Shown: in pieces, positions 29,346-39,547 of the stretch
How positions within the stretch are numbered: position 1 is the stretch's first letter
Layout of the letters: each line of letters opens with the position of its first letter
DNA from: Clostridia bacterium
GTDB taxonomy: Bacteria > Bacillota > Clostridia > TANB77 > CAG-508
Direction: 5' to 3'
DNA length: 64,000 bases
Assembly: GCA_900759475.1 (NCBI GenBank)
Contig: CAAEVK010000012.1
Span: 91,440-155,439, forward strand
The notes under the pieces: model-generated
The model's database searches: none
Seen by the model: only the letters and a program-made list of their open reading frames with translations
What the model was told of the DNA's origin: nothing
Program-made: the position numbers and the translations under genes

Positions 29346-30281
29346 TTATCCCAATAATTTAATTGTTGGTTCTTCCATTTTATATTTGTTAGTTGCTTCA
29401 TCTAATTTAAATTCCACCAATGTGTTGCTTAAAGTTTCTTGATTTTGCCTTAAATCTGTAGAAAAATATAGCTTAATTCTATCTAACTCTAACTTATTTT
29501 TTATAATTATTTTAAAAGTTTCTGCCATGTGCTTATCATCTTCACAAATAATAATTAGTTGTGGCACTCTTTCATATCCACAATCCATAGTTACAAAATT
29601 ATCGTAAAAATCTTTATATAACTTCATTCTGTCAGAAAATTTCTTTTCCCATTCTTCCTCTCTTCTTACTACTTCAAATAGGAAGTCTATGTTTTTGTCA
29701 TTTCTTGTTAATTGAATTCCACCATGTGCCTTAAAAACTTTTCCTACTCTTTTAGCAGATAGTGTAGGCTTTACGGTATAACTATTATATGCTTGTACTT
29801 TTCTTAAATATGCTAAAATTGTTTGATTTCCAGCTAACCTCTTTTTTACCATTCCCACTGGTTTAGTATTGTCTGTTGGTTGCCAATTACATTCTATTCC
29901 TCTGGAGTTTAGTAAGTATTTTCCCATTTTTTCTAGACAATATACTCTGTAAGTGCAGTCTCCTTCTTCAGAACGAAAAAAATACCTTGTTAAAATCTTG
30001 CATTTTATTAATTGTTCTAACCTAGTATTTAATTTATCTTGTGATGTAATCTCTACTTTTCTTTCTTGCAATATTTGATATAATTGACGTGAAGTAATAA
30101 ATTCAAATTCATTTACGATTTCTATTATTTTAAAGTGTACTTCTGTAATATGTCCAATATTAATTTTATTAATAATTTGATTAATTGACACATAACCATC
30201 TTTTCCATCAAATACCTTTATTTCATTTGCTCTAACAGCAAATGGTGATGTAGTCGCTTTTATTTCAAAGTCTTCTACCAT
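29346..30281 (-). CDS. Replication-relaxation family-like protein
   Basis: 311 residues. An N-terminal winged-helix (residues about 45-115, with FITSRQLYQILQER) is followed by a nuclease-like alpha/beta domain that includes GGIQLTRNDKNIDFLFEVVR and PQLIIICEDD. This layout matches the replic_relax family found on plasmids and integrated elements, usually beside VirD4-like genes, as here. Its biochemical role is not established. GGAGGAA precedes the start. Confidence 0.6.
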   Translation of the reverse strand: MVEDFEIKATTSPFAVRANEIKVFDGKDGYVSINQIINKINIGHITEVHFKIIEIVNEFEFITSRQLYQILQERKVEITSQDKLNTRLEQLIKCKILTRYFFRSEEGDCTYRVYCLEKMGKYLLNSRGIECNWQPTDNTKPVGMVKKRLAGNQTILAYLRKVQAYNSYTVKPTLSAKRVGKVFKAHGGIQLTRNDKNIDFLFEVVRREEEWEKKFSDRMKLYKDFYDNFVTMDCGYERVPQLIIICEDDKHMAETFKIIIKNKLELDRIKLYFSTDLRQNQETLSNTLVEFKLDEATNKYKMEEPTIKLLG

Positions 30282-30411
30282 ACAAAAATTCCTCCTAATT
30301 TAAGATTTTATTTAAACACTATTGCGTATATTGTACTAGTACAATATACATAAACTCATATTTAATAAGCTTATCGTATTTTTATACAAATATATAACTA
30401 TTTTTATTGTA

Positions 30412-31139
30412 TCATATATTTTTTTTATTGTCTAATAAATTCTTAATTTCGTCTTGTTTTAAATATCTCCATTCTCCTAGTTTCATATCTTGTACAGATA
30501 TCATTCCAATTTTACTTCTATGTAGTCTTAATACTTCATACCCTATTGCTTCAAACATTTTTCTTATTTGTCTATTTTTTCCTTCATGAATTGTAATTTC
30601 AATTTCCGTTTTATCTGTTTTTTCATCATATTTTATTTCCTTTATTTTAGCAGGGCTTGTTGTGTAATCTTCTATTTTTACTCCTGCTCTTAATTTTTTT
30701 AATTCTTCTTCTTTTACTTTTCCTTTCATCTTAGCAATATATGTTTTTTCTACTTCATGTTTAGGATGTGTTATTTGATAAACAAATTCGCCATCATTGG
30801 TAAGAATAATTGCTCCGTGAAGTATACATATCTAGTCTTCCTACTGGCACAATTCTTTCTTGTAATGGAATTAAATCTACTATTTTAGGTCTGTTAAATT
30901 CATCTTTCAATGTTGTAACATATCCTGTTGGCTTATTTAAAAGAATATATATTTTTTCTTTTTGTAAGTTTACTATTTTATTATCAAAATAAACTTTATC
31001 ATTTATTCCTACTTTATCACCCAATCCGTGCAATTTTATTATTTATTTTTACTCTTCCTTTTTCTATGTATTCCTCTGCTCGACGTCTTGAACAAACTCC
31101 TGCTTGACTTAAAAACTTTTGCAATCTTATTTCTGACAT
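30412..31139 (-). CDS. rluB: Pseudouridine synthase RluB/RsuA type, two in-frame CGG +1 shifts
   Basis: Start at ATG 31139 behind AAGGAG. The S4 domain (RLQKFLSQAGVCSRRRAEEY) and the catalytic region GRLDMYTSG are visible only when C is skipped at two in-frame CGG codons (plus 31026-31028 and 30815-30817). The result is a continuous 241-residue protein of family length. The second shift falls at the Gly of the catalytic RLDxxTSG motif, directly after the Asp that attacks uridine, so the shifted reading is strongly constrained. It modifies 23S rRNA. Confidence 0.9.
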
Positions 31140-31259
31140 ATTTTTCTCCTTCTTATTATTAAAACATGTACTATTCACATTTTGAAGAAAATTACATAAT
31201 ATGTAATATAACTTTTATCTTTTTAGGTAAAAGATCATATAGATTTTCCGGTATAGAGC

Positions 31260-32190
31260 TTATACCGGATTTTTTTGTTTTAGTTTTTTTATTATTTCTT
31301 TAAAATACATTGGCAATGGTGCTTCTATATGTATTTGTTTGCCAGTTGTTGGATGACAAAATTCTAACTTTGCTGCATGCAAACATTGCCCTTTTACCCC
31401 AAATGGATTTTTACCATTTGAATAAACATAGTCCCCTACTACAGGATAACCAATTTCTGCTAAATGTACTCTAATTTGATGGGTTCTTCCTGTATCAATT
31501 TTTACTTCTAGTAAGGTATAACCGTTCAAACCTCTCTAATACTTTAAAATGTGTTATTGCCTCTTTTCCATTTTTATTAACTGCCATCTTTTTTCTATCT
31601 TTTGGGCTTCTTCCAATTGGCATGCAAATTGTTGCTTCATTTTCCCTTACATTTCCTCGTACAAGAGCAATATATGTTTTTTGTACCTTCCTTTGTTTTA
31701 TTTGTTCACTTATATAAATATGGGCTATATCATTTTTGGCAATAATTAAAAGACCAGATGTATCCTTATCTAGCCTATGAACAATGCCTGGTCTTATTTC
31801 TCCTCCAATACCAGACAAAGAATCTTTGCAAATATTCATCATTGCATTTACTAATGTCCCATCAGGGTTCCCATTTCCTGGATGAACAACTAATCCTTTT
31901 GGTTTATTAACAATAATAATGTCATTATCTTCATAAACAACTTCTATTGGTATATCCTGTGCTTTTAAATTAATCTCCTTTGCTTGCGGTAATTTTATTA
32001 GTATTTTATCTCCTATTTGTACTTTATAAGAAGATTTTTCTATTTTGCCATTGACAAATATATTTTTTTCTTCAATCATTCTTTGGATAGCTACTCTTGA
32101 TAAATCACTATTTTTTTCTGCTAAAATTTTATCTAACCTAATACCTTCTTGGTCAGCAATATATTCTCTTATTTCTTCTTTTTGCATCAT
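31260..32190 (-). CDS. rluD: Pseudouridine synthase RluD type, in-frame CGG +1 shift
   Basis: 309 residues with an S4 domain (RLDKILAEKNSDLSRVAIQR), catalytic HRLDKDTSGLL and the C-terminal TGRTHQIRVHL. The frame changes at the CGG at plus 31522-31524; skipping C reads Phe-Glu-Gly-Tyr-Thr-Leu-Leu-Glu-Val, as expected for RluA/RluD proteins. The ATG overlaps the stop of tagA. The stop codon lies near a perfect inverted repeat TCCGGTATA/TATACCGGA (31247-31269). Confidence 0.9.
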
Positions 32191-32943
32191 GTATCAAATT
32201 TCCCCTTAGTTTTGTCTTTTTTTAAAATTAATTTTATAACATATACTGGTAATACTGCCATTCGAACAATTCGACTTGGTTCTATACAAAGTCTCCAAAA
32301 CCATTCCATTCCAATTTTTTGTACCCATACAGGAGCTCTTTTTATTCTACCCGCTTCATAATCAAAAGTACCACCTTGTCCTGTTGCTACATCTACTTTT
32401 AGTTCATTGCGATGTTGGTAAATCCATTTTTCTTGCCTAGGTGCACCTGTAGCTACAAATAATACATTTGGTTGTAAATGATTAATTTTTTCTATCACTT
32501 CTTTTTCTGTTTTTTCATCTAAATATCCATGATGAACTCCTACAATTTTTAATTTTGGAAATAGTTGTAATAAATTTTCTTTTGTTTTTTCTGGTATACC
32601 TGGTCTTCCCCCTAAAAGATAAAAGGTTAATCCTGCTTGTTCTCCTCTTTTTAATACTTCCCTAAAATATGCTTGTCCGAGGAATTCTTTCTACAAATTT
32701 TTTTCCTTGTAGCTTAGCTCCTAACATAATTCCAATACTGTCTGGTGTAGCAAGACTTGATAATTTTAAAATATCAAAAAATTCTTTATCTTTTTGTGCT
32801 TTCATAATAAATTCTACATTAGGAGCAAATATCATTTTACATGATTTATTACTTTGCTTTACTAAATCTAATGTTATTTGCCCCGCTTCTTGTTTTGTTA
32901 TATTGTCAATTGGCACTCCTAAAATAACAATTCTTTCTTGCAT
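32187..32943 (-). CDS. tagA: WecG/TagA/CpsF glycosyltransferase, in-frame CGG +1 shift
   Basis: 251 residues. Family motifs: APNVEFIMKAQKD, ATPDSIGIMLGAKL, LLGGRPG after the shift, VATGAPRQEKW and GQGGTFDYEAGRIKRAP. The in-frame CGG (plus 32677-32679) needs the +1 skip to give Arg-Ile-Pro-Gly-Gln-Ala-Tyr. Members add N-acetylmannosamine to undecaprenyl-linked GlcNAc in teichoic acid or related polymer synthesis. It lies between lspA and rluD in one likely operon. Confidence 0.88.
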
Positions 32944-32972
32944 TTTTTCCCTCCACCATATAAAACATCAAT

Positions 32973-33455
32973 TTATTTTTCATTCGTTTTAAAATTATTC
33001 TTACTTATAGTATATTTAATTGTTAGAATTACAAATACAATCCATCCAACTACAATATAAATATCTGCTATATTAAAAATTGGAAACTTAAAAATTGGTG
33101 TAATATCAATAAAATCCACAACATATCCTCTTATTATTCTGTCTAATAAGTTACTAATTCCACCAGCTAAAATAAAACTACCACATAATTTTGTTGTCCT
33201 ATTCATTTTATCAAACTGAATAATCATAAAACGAATTACAATTCCTAAAACAATGCTATTTGTAATAATAATACCCCATAAGTTATTTTGTGCTAAGTTA
33301 AAGGCCCCTCCTGTATTTTTAGCAAAAGTAAATTGAAGAACCCCTTCTATTATATTAATTGTATAATTAGTTTTGCTTATAATAAATTTTGTAATTTGAT
33401 CTATTAACAACAATCCTAAAATAACCACGATGATACAAATATATTTTTTTTTCAC
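32973..33455 (-). CDS. lspA: Lipoprotein signal peptidase
   Basis: About 160 residues, four membrane segments. The catalytic aspartates are visible in NLLDR and FNIADIYI. I chose GTG 33455 because GAAGGA lies 6 bases upstream; an ATG ten codons earlier has no ribosome binding site. It cleaves prolipoproteins such as the ZnuA lipoprotein near 60.9 kb. Confidence 0.93.
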   Translation of the reverse strand: MKKKYICIIVVILGLLLIDQITKFIISKTNYTINIIEGVLQFTFAKNTGGAFNLAQNNLWGIIITNSIVLGIVIRFMIIQFDKMNRTTKLCGSFILAGGISNLLDRIIRGYVVDFIDITPIFKFPIFNIADIYIVVGWIVFVILTIKYTISKNNFKTNEK

Positions 33456-33520
33456 ATTTGTTCCTTCCTTAAAAAAATCTAACATATTGTCAAATTAATA
33501 GTGTCCTACTATTGTTTTTG

Positions 33521-35140
33521 TTATTCTGCTCCTTCTGGCATTCTTTCATATACACAAAAATAATTATCAGAATATAGTTGTTTATATTTGTTATCTCTTG
33601 GTAAAAACAAATTAAGCCTTGCATTTTTATGCACAATCACATGAGTAATATCATATTCCTCAAATTTATCCTCATAATGCAAACCTATATTAGCAATATT
33701 AATAAAATCCGAAAAAATATCCTTTACTTTATTATATTCTTTTGTATATAAGTCACATCTTGAATCAATAAATACTGGTATATCTTGCATTAACAAATAA
33801 CTTCCATAATTATATTCGTTAAATAAACGCATATTTTCCATATCAATATTTTCTTTTATAAATTGTGCTGCTTCTACTGGATACGAAGATTTATCTACAA
33901 AGGTATTTCCTATTTTAGGCTTAATAATTCCATAGCAAAGAATTGCCACAATTCCGATTGTAATTATTTTTCCTGGCAAAGTAACTACTTTTTTGGTAAA
34001 TCTTTCCACTCCACCTTTGTCATACTTGTCAAATATAGAAGTAATTAATCTGTTTAATACTAAAGAACATATTAAAATAAACATAGAAGTTTGTCTTCTT
34101 GTCTTTAAGGCTAATAGTAATAATCCTCCTGTCATAAACAAATCTCTTAAACGAATTTTTGTATCTGTAAACATAAGTATTGCAATAAATAAAACAATCA
34201 AACATAAAAAGTTTATATCATTAATTAAAGTTAATGGTAAATGTTCATTAATAAATTGTGTTGTATTTCCTCTTAAAGTATCATATAAATATGTATAAGG
34301 CGTTCCATGTAATGGTGTTAATAGTCCTGTTACTACACAAACTAGCATAATTACAATAAGCCATTTTACATTATCATTTTTTACTACCTGTAATTTATAT
34401 GCTCTTTCGCTTATTTTTTTCTTTCGTTCTTCTATTTCATGAATTTTGTTTTGAATTTCTTCTACTTTAGCAACACTAACATCTGTTTGGATTTTCCTTG
34501 CTTGTATTTTTTTTATCTTCCATTTTCTTAATGTAATTCCCAAATTTCCTAGTAAAGCAATAATATATTCTCCAATATATGGCATAAACAATACAAAGAA
34601 AAATGGCCATACAGCTAAATGGAAGTTAGCAATAATTGTTGGAATAATAAATAGTCCAATTGCATATCTTTTCTTTTTAGTTGCTAAAAATTGTTCTATA
34701 CAATAGATTGTCCATATAAATAAAATAAAGGTTAGTAATTGTGCCCTTGCTGCTATATAATCTTTTAGTAAAAACATTGCTCCTATTGTAATAATAAAAG
34801 AAAGTATATTATTTTTTGTTAATTTTGCATTAACAAAATAAATACTTATTCCCAAAATTGCAGCTAGTATTGCTGTTAATATATATACACCTAAAAAACC
34901 ACCAATACTATATACTAAATAAGTCATTACATCATATGCCCAATGTGGATAGGTATAAGGCAAGTTTTCATGCCAAGAAAATGGATCCATCATATCGATG
35001 CCATTTTGCATGATATGTTCTCCTACTTTAATTGTATAATAAGTATCATTTTGCAAAGTAATAGGAGTTAATGCAATGCAAAATATTGCAATTAAAATAA
35101 CTGCTAAAATATTAAATTTTATCTTTGTTTTTTTGTCCAT
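33521..35140 (-). CDS. Polytopic membrane protein, GT-C glycosyltransferase-like
   Basis: 539 residues with roughly ten to twelve membrane segments and a final soluble domain of about 100 residues (FNEYNYGSYLLMQDIPVFID). The first external loop contains NDTYYTIKVGEHI and a PHWAYD stretch, the acidic and His pattern seen in GT-C type lipid-linked sugar transferases. A charged coiled coil divides the two membrane halves. The substrate is unknown, but its position by tagA and lspA suggests cell-envelope work. Confidence 0.55.
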   Translation of the reverse strand: MDKKTKIKFNILAVILIAIFCIALTPITLQNDTYYTIKVGEHIMQNGIDMMDPFSWHENLPYTYPHWAYDVMTYLVYSIGGFLGVYILTAILAAILGISIYFVNAKLTKNNILSFIITIGAMFLLKDYIAARAQLLTFILFIWTIYCIEQFLATKKKRYAIGLFIIPTIIANFHLAVWPFFFVLFMPYIGEYIIALLGNLGITLRKWKIKKIQARKIQTDVSVAKVEEIQNKIHEIEERKKKISERAYKLQVVKNDNVKWLIVIMLVCVVTGLLTPLHGTPYTYLYDTLRGNTTQFINEHLPLTLINDINFLCLIVLFIAILMFTDTKIRLRDLFMTGGLLLLALKTRRQTSMFILICSLVLNRLITSIFDKYDKGGVERFTKKVVTLPGKIITIGIVAILCYGIIKPKIGNTFVDKSSYPVEAAQFIKENIDMENMRLFNEYNYGSYLLMQDIPVFIDSRCDLYTKEYNKVKDIFSDFINIANIGLHYEDKFEEYDITHVIVHKNARLNLFLPRDNKYKQLYSDNYFCVYERMPEGAE

Positions 35141-35264
35141 GATTTCCTCCTCAATTAAAACTATATCTATATTATCATATTCTTTTTTAGGTTACAAGAA
35201 TAAATCTAAAAAAAGCTTATAATAGGAATAATGCTATAAAAATATAAAAGTATAGCTTATAACA

Positions 35265-35301
35265 ATAAATGAAGTGAACATTTTGGTGTTCACTTCATTT
35301 A
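35265..35301 (-). terminator. Terminator-like hairpin after the SSB gene
   Basis: ATAAATGAAGTGAACA pairs with TGTTCACTTCATTTAT over a short loop; the following T-run is weak. Confidence 0.6.
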
Positions 35302-35320
35302 TACTCTTTTTTGATTTTCT

Positions 35321-36004
35321 TTAAATTGCTTCTTGTGTTGAATTTTCTTCTTCATTATTTTTTTGATTAATTACTTCCATACTAATAACTGACACTTCAT
35401 AAGCAACTTTATTTAATACAGTACCATCTTCTAATTTTTTTTCATATCCTCTGCTTTGGACTCTGCCAACAACTTTAACTTCTGTTCCAACTTCCATATT
35501 TTGACAAAATCTTGCATTTCTTCCCCAAGCAATACATGGAATATAATCAGATTTATTGTAAGCTCTGTTAACTGCTAATAAAACATCTGCAATTTCTCTT
35601 TTAAATGGCGTTTGCCTGTAAATTGGTTTTTTACATATGTAACCACTTAAAATAACTTCATTAGAAACGTTTTCTTTGCTAATTGGCAACTCTTCCTCGT
35701 CTGGTAATACAGTAATTTCTTTTGCAAATACTGTTAAAATCAATCTACTTTTTTCATTTTCGTAGCCATTGTATGATCTAAACTGGCCTTCTATCACTGC
35801 CTTTTTTCCAACAAATATGTCTATATCTGTTAATAGTCTTTCAGATATTGTAATTGGTATAATATCTGAAGTTTCACTTAGCCTTGGAACTTCTAAATTA
35901 AATAAATAAAATTTTTCTCCATAAACCTCATGACTAAGCATTTTTTCGCTTACAACTTTCCCCATTAATACTAAATGATTGTTTTCTGAATAATTTGTAA
36001 TCAA
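35321..36004 (-). CDS. Two-OB-fold single-stranded DNA-binding protein
   Basis: 227 residues with two SSB-like OB folds in tandem, about residues 8-95 and 115-215 (the second with PCIAWGRNARFCQNM). Most SSBs have one OB fold and an acidic tail; this one lacks the DDDIPF-type tail, so it is a variant, possibly a primosomal or specialised SSB. The start is TTG 36004 with AAGGAGG 9 bases upstream. Confidence 0.75.
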   Translation of the reverse strand: MITNYSENNHLVLMGKVVSEKMLSHEVYGEKFYLFNLEVPRLSETSDIIPITISERLLTDIDIFVGKKAVIEGQFRSYNGYENEKSRLILTVFAKEITVLPDEEELPISKENVSNEVILSGYICKKPIYRQTPFKREIADVLLAVNRAYNKSDYIPCIAWGRNARFCQNMEVGTEVKVVGRVQSRGYEKKLEDGTVLNKVAYEVSVISMEVINQKNNEEENSTQEAI

Positions 36005-36178
36005 TGTATTTTCCTCCTTAATTTATCTATAGTATTTTTTAATGTTTATACTTTAGAATATTCACGATACGTCCTTATTATACTACTTTTTTTGTGGTTT
36101 GTCTACATAAAATGTTAAATTTGTTAAATTTTTCTTTATATATATTAAATCCTCTCCTTTAAGTAAATTCTTAATAAG

Positions 36179-36658
36179 CTACGCTGCATATAAAAGCTCT
36201 GTAACACATAAACCTATAATTACATCCAGCTCTAATGAAAATTTTTTCTTATCAATGCGAATTTCTTGTGGCTCTATTTTTTTATTTTGCAATGTTGTAA
36301 TATTTCTTTGCAAACATAGAATCAATTCTTCATCCTCTATGCTAGACATAGTTACTGTTGCTTTTCCATTAAAACCATACGTAATTGATATTGCATTTAA
36401 ATCTTGCAATATCTTTAAATCAACTTTATCTGAATTAACAATAATGTATTTTGCATTTGCAATTATTTTTTTAAATTCTTCTTTATTTTGTAACTTTTTT
36501 ACATTGTGATTAATAATAATTGTTTCAAATTTTACATTTTTAATATTAGTAATACTTTTTTCATTAATTGCAATTGCCGGATAAGGAGTAATTTTTTTTA
36601 ATTCCTGTTCTACTATATTTTCTTGTTTTTTGTCTACACAAAAACCAATAAAACTCAT
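36179..36658 (-). CDS. Hypothetical protein beside the SSB gene
   Basis: 159 residues from the ATG at 36658, which has GGGAG 8 bases upstream; two ATGs slightly earlier overlap that site. I recognise no family. The fold looks alternating alpha/beta (IIINHNVKKL, KYIIVNSDKV), with an internal GFNGKATVTMSS motif loosely reminiscent of Mur ligase substrate domains. It lies between the deacetylase and SSB genes on the same strand. Confidence 0.65.
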   Translation of the reverse strand: MSFIGFCVDKKQENIVEQELKKITPYPAIAINEKSITNIKNVKFETIIINHNVKKLQNKEEFKKIIANAKYIIVNSDKVDLKILQDLNAISITYGFNGKATVTMSSIEDEELILCLQRNITTLQNKKIEPQEIRIDKKKFSLELDVIIGLCVTELLYAA

Positions 36659-36725
36659 TTCTTTTTCTCCCATCATTTTTTACTTAATGGTCATTTTATT
36701 GTTATTTTTTCCACTTTTACTAAAT

Positions 36726-37298
36726 TTATTCTTGATGTTGTACTCCATTTACATCAATTTGATAATTTTCTTGATAAATTAAGTCTGACACTTTCACAAT
36801 ATCAAAACCTTTTTCTTTAATACTCTTTATAATTCCTTTTAAACTAGATGCTGTATTTTTTGTTCCGTTATGCATTAAAATAATACTTCCATTTTGTAAT
36901 TTTGGTTCAATTCTACTAATCATTTCTTTTTCTGTTAATCCTGTATAGTCTAAACTATCTATTGACCATTGAATTGTAATATGATTTTCTGCTTTAGCAG
37001 CTCTTAAAACAGTATTACTATATTCACCATAAGGTCCCCTATAAAGTGTTGTCTTTTTTCCTGTTATTGCTTCTATTTTTTGACTACATTTTTTTATTTC
37101 CTCCCTATTCTTTTCTTCATTTAGATTGCTAACATGAGGATGTGTATTAGAATGATTTGCTATTTCATGTCCAGCTTCATAAATCTTTTTTACATATACC
37201 CCATACTTATCCACCCAATCTCCCACCATAAAAAAAGTTATTTTTATTTTACTCTCCTCTAAAGTTTTTAAAATTTCATCAATATCGTCTGCATTCCA
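36726..37298 (-). pseudogene. PdaB-like polysaccharide deacetylase, 3' part, split by the integrative element
   Basis: This is the C-terminal 189 residues of a NodB-fold deacetylase: NADDIDEIL at the junction, FFMVGDWVDKYG, the zinc motif HEIANHSNTHPH, RGPYGEYS, and LMHNGTK. The 5' part is at 48030-48224. Without excision, the first in-frame ATG is 37229, which would omit the first motif. When both parts are joined at TGG the protein is 254 residues, the size of PdaB-like spore or envelope deacetylases. The first-motif Asp is replaced (TMNCAW rather than TFDDG), as in some PdaB relatives. Confidence 0.9.
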
Positions 37299-37306
37299 GT
37301 CGCAAT
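37290..37306. other. Attachment site, deacetylase 3' side of the element
   Basis: On the minus strand AATTGCGACTGG ends at 37296. It shares 9 of 12 bases with the other junction (AATTGTGCTTGG). The final TGG (37296-37298) is the likely crossover core, because host coding sequence continues in frame immediately after it. Confidence 0.75.
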
Positions 37307-37361
37307 TTCTTTTGTGATAGATTTTCGTTAAAATTAAAAGCAGATTTTATCTACTCTAAAT

Positions 37362-38928
37362 TTACACTTTAAATTTGTAATTAATTTTAATATTTTCTTT
37401 ATCAGTTATTTCAATACTATCTATTAAATTTAAAATTATATTTCTATCTATGTTTTCAAAACTTACAATTTCTTTTATGTATTTTATTAATTCTCTTTCT
37501 TTTGTATTTTCGTAGTCTTGTAATTTTAGATTTAAATTTTCCGTTTTTTGTATTAATTCTTCTTGCTCTTTTTTGTAACTTTCTGAATATGTAACAAATT
37601 CATTTGTATCTATTATTCCATTTACTCTATCTTCATAAGCTGTTTTTAGTATTTTGTTAATTTCATTAATCCTTTTTTTATTGTCTGTAATTTTTTTTTC
37701 TATTTTCTTTTTCTCTATATTTATACTGCTTTTATCAATAGAGTCTATTAGTTTTTCCTTATCTATTTTCTCGGTCAAATTTTTTCTTAAATCTTCTACT
37801 ACAAATTTATTCAAAACACTTTCTCTTATTGCTCTTCTTGTACAATAATCTTTTCCATATCTATTATACATACTACAAATTGCAACCATATCATCTTTTA
37901 ATCCACTTTGTTTCTGAAATGTATATTTATTATGACATATTGGACAATATAATAGCCCTGCCAATAGATGTTCTGTATTTTCTTTTCTATGAATATTATG
38001 TGCTTTTCTTTTTAAAATATCTTGTGCTAATTCAAATGTCTTTTTATCAATTATTGCTTCATGAGCATTTTCTTTTATTAGATATTCTGTTTTTGGAAGT
38101 AGCCTATATTTTTTTACTTTATAACTTACCATCTCACCTTTATGTTGTATTAAATCTCCTGTATATACTTTATTTGTTAATATAGATTTTATTGTATTGT
38201 GTCCCCATAAATTAGCAATTGCCTTGCAATGATATCTTGAATTTCTTTGTTTATATACAGATGGGCAGTCTATTTTTCTTTCATTTAATCTATGTGCTAT
38301 ATATGCTAAGCCCTTTCCATTTATATATTCATTAAATATATATTTAACTACCTCTGCTGCTTCCTCATCTACAATTAGTTTAGTAATATCATTTGGATGC
38401 TTTTTATATCCATATGGTGCAAATGCTCCAATGAATTCTCCCTTTTCTGCTTTTGTTCTTTTTACAGTTCTTACTTTTTTAGAAATATCTTTTGCATACA
38501 TATCATTTACAACTGCTAAAAATGGTCCAATATCGTTATTATTTGTTTTTGAAAATGTATCTACTCCATCATTTACGGCAATATACCTAATATTTCTTGC
38601 AGGAAAATAGTTTTCTGTGTAATATCCAACTTGTATATAATCTCTTCCTAAACGAGATAAATCTTTTGTTATTACTAAATCTATTTTTCCGTCATTTACA
38701 TCGTTTATTAATCTTATAAAATCTGGTCTATTAAAATTTGTACCTGTATATCCATCATCTGTATATATATCTACTAAAAACCAGTTAGAATGTTTTGCAA
38801 TATATTCGCTCAAGAAAATTTTTTGATTTTTTATACTTTCTGATTCAGTTTTTGAATCATCATCTCTTGATAATCTTAAGTACATTCCGTACTTTGTAAG
38901 TTTTACTTTCAATTATACTTGTTTCCAT
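37362..38928 (-). CDS. Large serine recombinase (TnpX-like), in-frame CGG +1 shift near the start
   Basis: Best read from ATG 38928, which has AAGGAG about 12 bases upstream. After 13 codons an in-frame CGG (plus 38887-38889) is skipped by one base, giving TYKVGMYLRLSRDD, the usual N-terminus of the family with catalytic Ser in RLSRDD. Without the shift the only starts are a TTG lacking a ribosome binding site or ATG 38885 inside the first strand. Total 521 residues: resolvase domain, recombinase domain, zinc ribbon (CPICHNKY ... YC) and C-terminal coiled coil. It probably catalyses integration and excision at the deacetylase site. Confidence 0.9.
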
Positions 38929-38990
38929 ATTGCCAAATTTTCTCCTTCCTCATAGTACATCATTATTACTATGTCTATATAAGAAACAAG

Positions 38991-39131
38991 TTATTTAGGA
39001 TTTTGTGTTTTGAATTCTAACTCTTCTTCCTCTTTATTGCAAGTCTTTTCTTGCAAATATATTGGAAGTAATATTTCCATTAGTTCTTGCAATGTTTTTC
39101 CTTCGTTTGAATAACTTCTTACTACATTCAT
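38991..39131 (-). CDS. Small protein upstream of the recombinase
   Basis: 46 residues, starting MNVVRSYSNEGKTLQELME, with GAGGTGG ribosome binding site about 4-9 bases upstream of ATG 39131 and stop at 38991. Short ORFs of this kind often precede large serine recombinase genes in clostridial elements; a role as recombination directionality factor or regulator is possible but unproven. Confidence 0.6.
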   Translation of the reverse strand: MNVVRSYSNEGKTLQELMEILLPIYLQEKTCNKEEEELEFKTQNPK

Positions 39132-39188
39132 GTCCACCTCTTTCTTTTTAAATGTATATGTCAAAACATATAATTTATTACTTCAAAA

Positions 39189-39220
39189 AACAGATATAAA
39201 TCATCCTATATCTGTTACAA
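39189..39220 (-). terminator. Attenuator-like terminator before the recombinase operon
   Basis: Minus-strand AACAGATATA and TATATCTGTT arms around a GGATGATT loop end in TTTT. It lies between the promoter at 39478-39506 and the small ORF, so transcription must read through it. Confidence 0.65.
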
Positions 39221-39241
39221 CCAATCAAAAAAGAGTCTAGC

Positions 39242-39418
39242 ACTTTTTGCTAAACTCCATATTTTATATTGGTTAATTTTTGTATCACACTTTTCTTACA
39301 TAAATCTCTAATACACTATTTTTAATACTGTATTAGTAGACTTTTTGATAACACTTTTATTGCATAACTACACTATACAATATTTGATAAACATTGTACT
39401 TTGCAACTTTTTGCTAAC
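39242..39418 (-). repeat. Three iteron-like direct repeats in the recombinase leader
   Basis: ACTTTTTGCTAAA-, ACTTTTTGATAAC and ACTTTTTGCTAAC occur at about 39242, 39340 and 39406 on the plus strand. They are spaced 98 and 66 bases and lie in an AT-rich tract rich in small hairpins (for example GTAGAGAA/TTCTCTAC). They may bind a regulator or the recombinase. Confidence 0.5.
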
Positions 39419-39477
39419 AAATTTTTTATATAAGAAATCTGTAGAGAATTTTTTATTTTCTCTACTTTATGTACCCT

Positions 39478-39506
39478 ATTATATATAGATTTTTATATGT
39501 TGTCAA
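39478..39506 (-). promoter_or_regulatory. Consensus sigma-A promoter for the recombinase operon
   Basis: Minus-strand TTGACA (39501-39506), exactly 17 bases, TATAAT (39478-39483). The leader to the small ORF is about 340 bases. Confidence 0.8.
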
Positions 39507-39547
39507 TGTTTTCATTAGATTTTTAATAAAAAATCTGTAGTATTTCA

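Noticed and set aside
30282..30411. Possible small gene between the replication-relaxation gene and rluB
   Set aside because: The stretch is AT-rich with only short frames and no ribosome binding site.
31247..31275. Perfect inverted repeat with T-run at the rluD stop read as a terminator for rluD
   Set aside because: The T-run is on the plus strand, but all genes nearby are on the minus strand; in the minus direction no T-run follows. Left as an unexplained inverted repeat.
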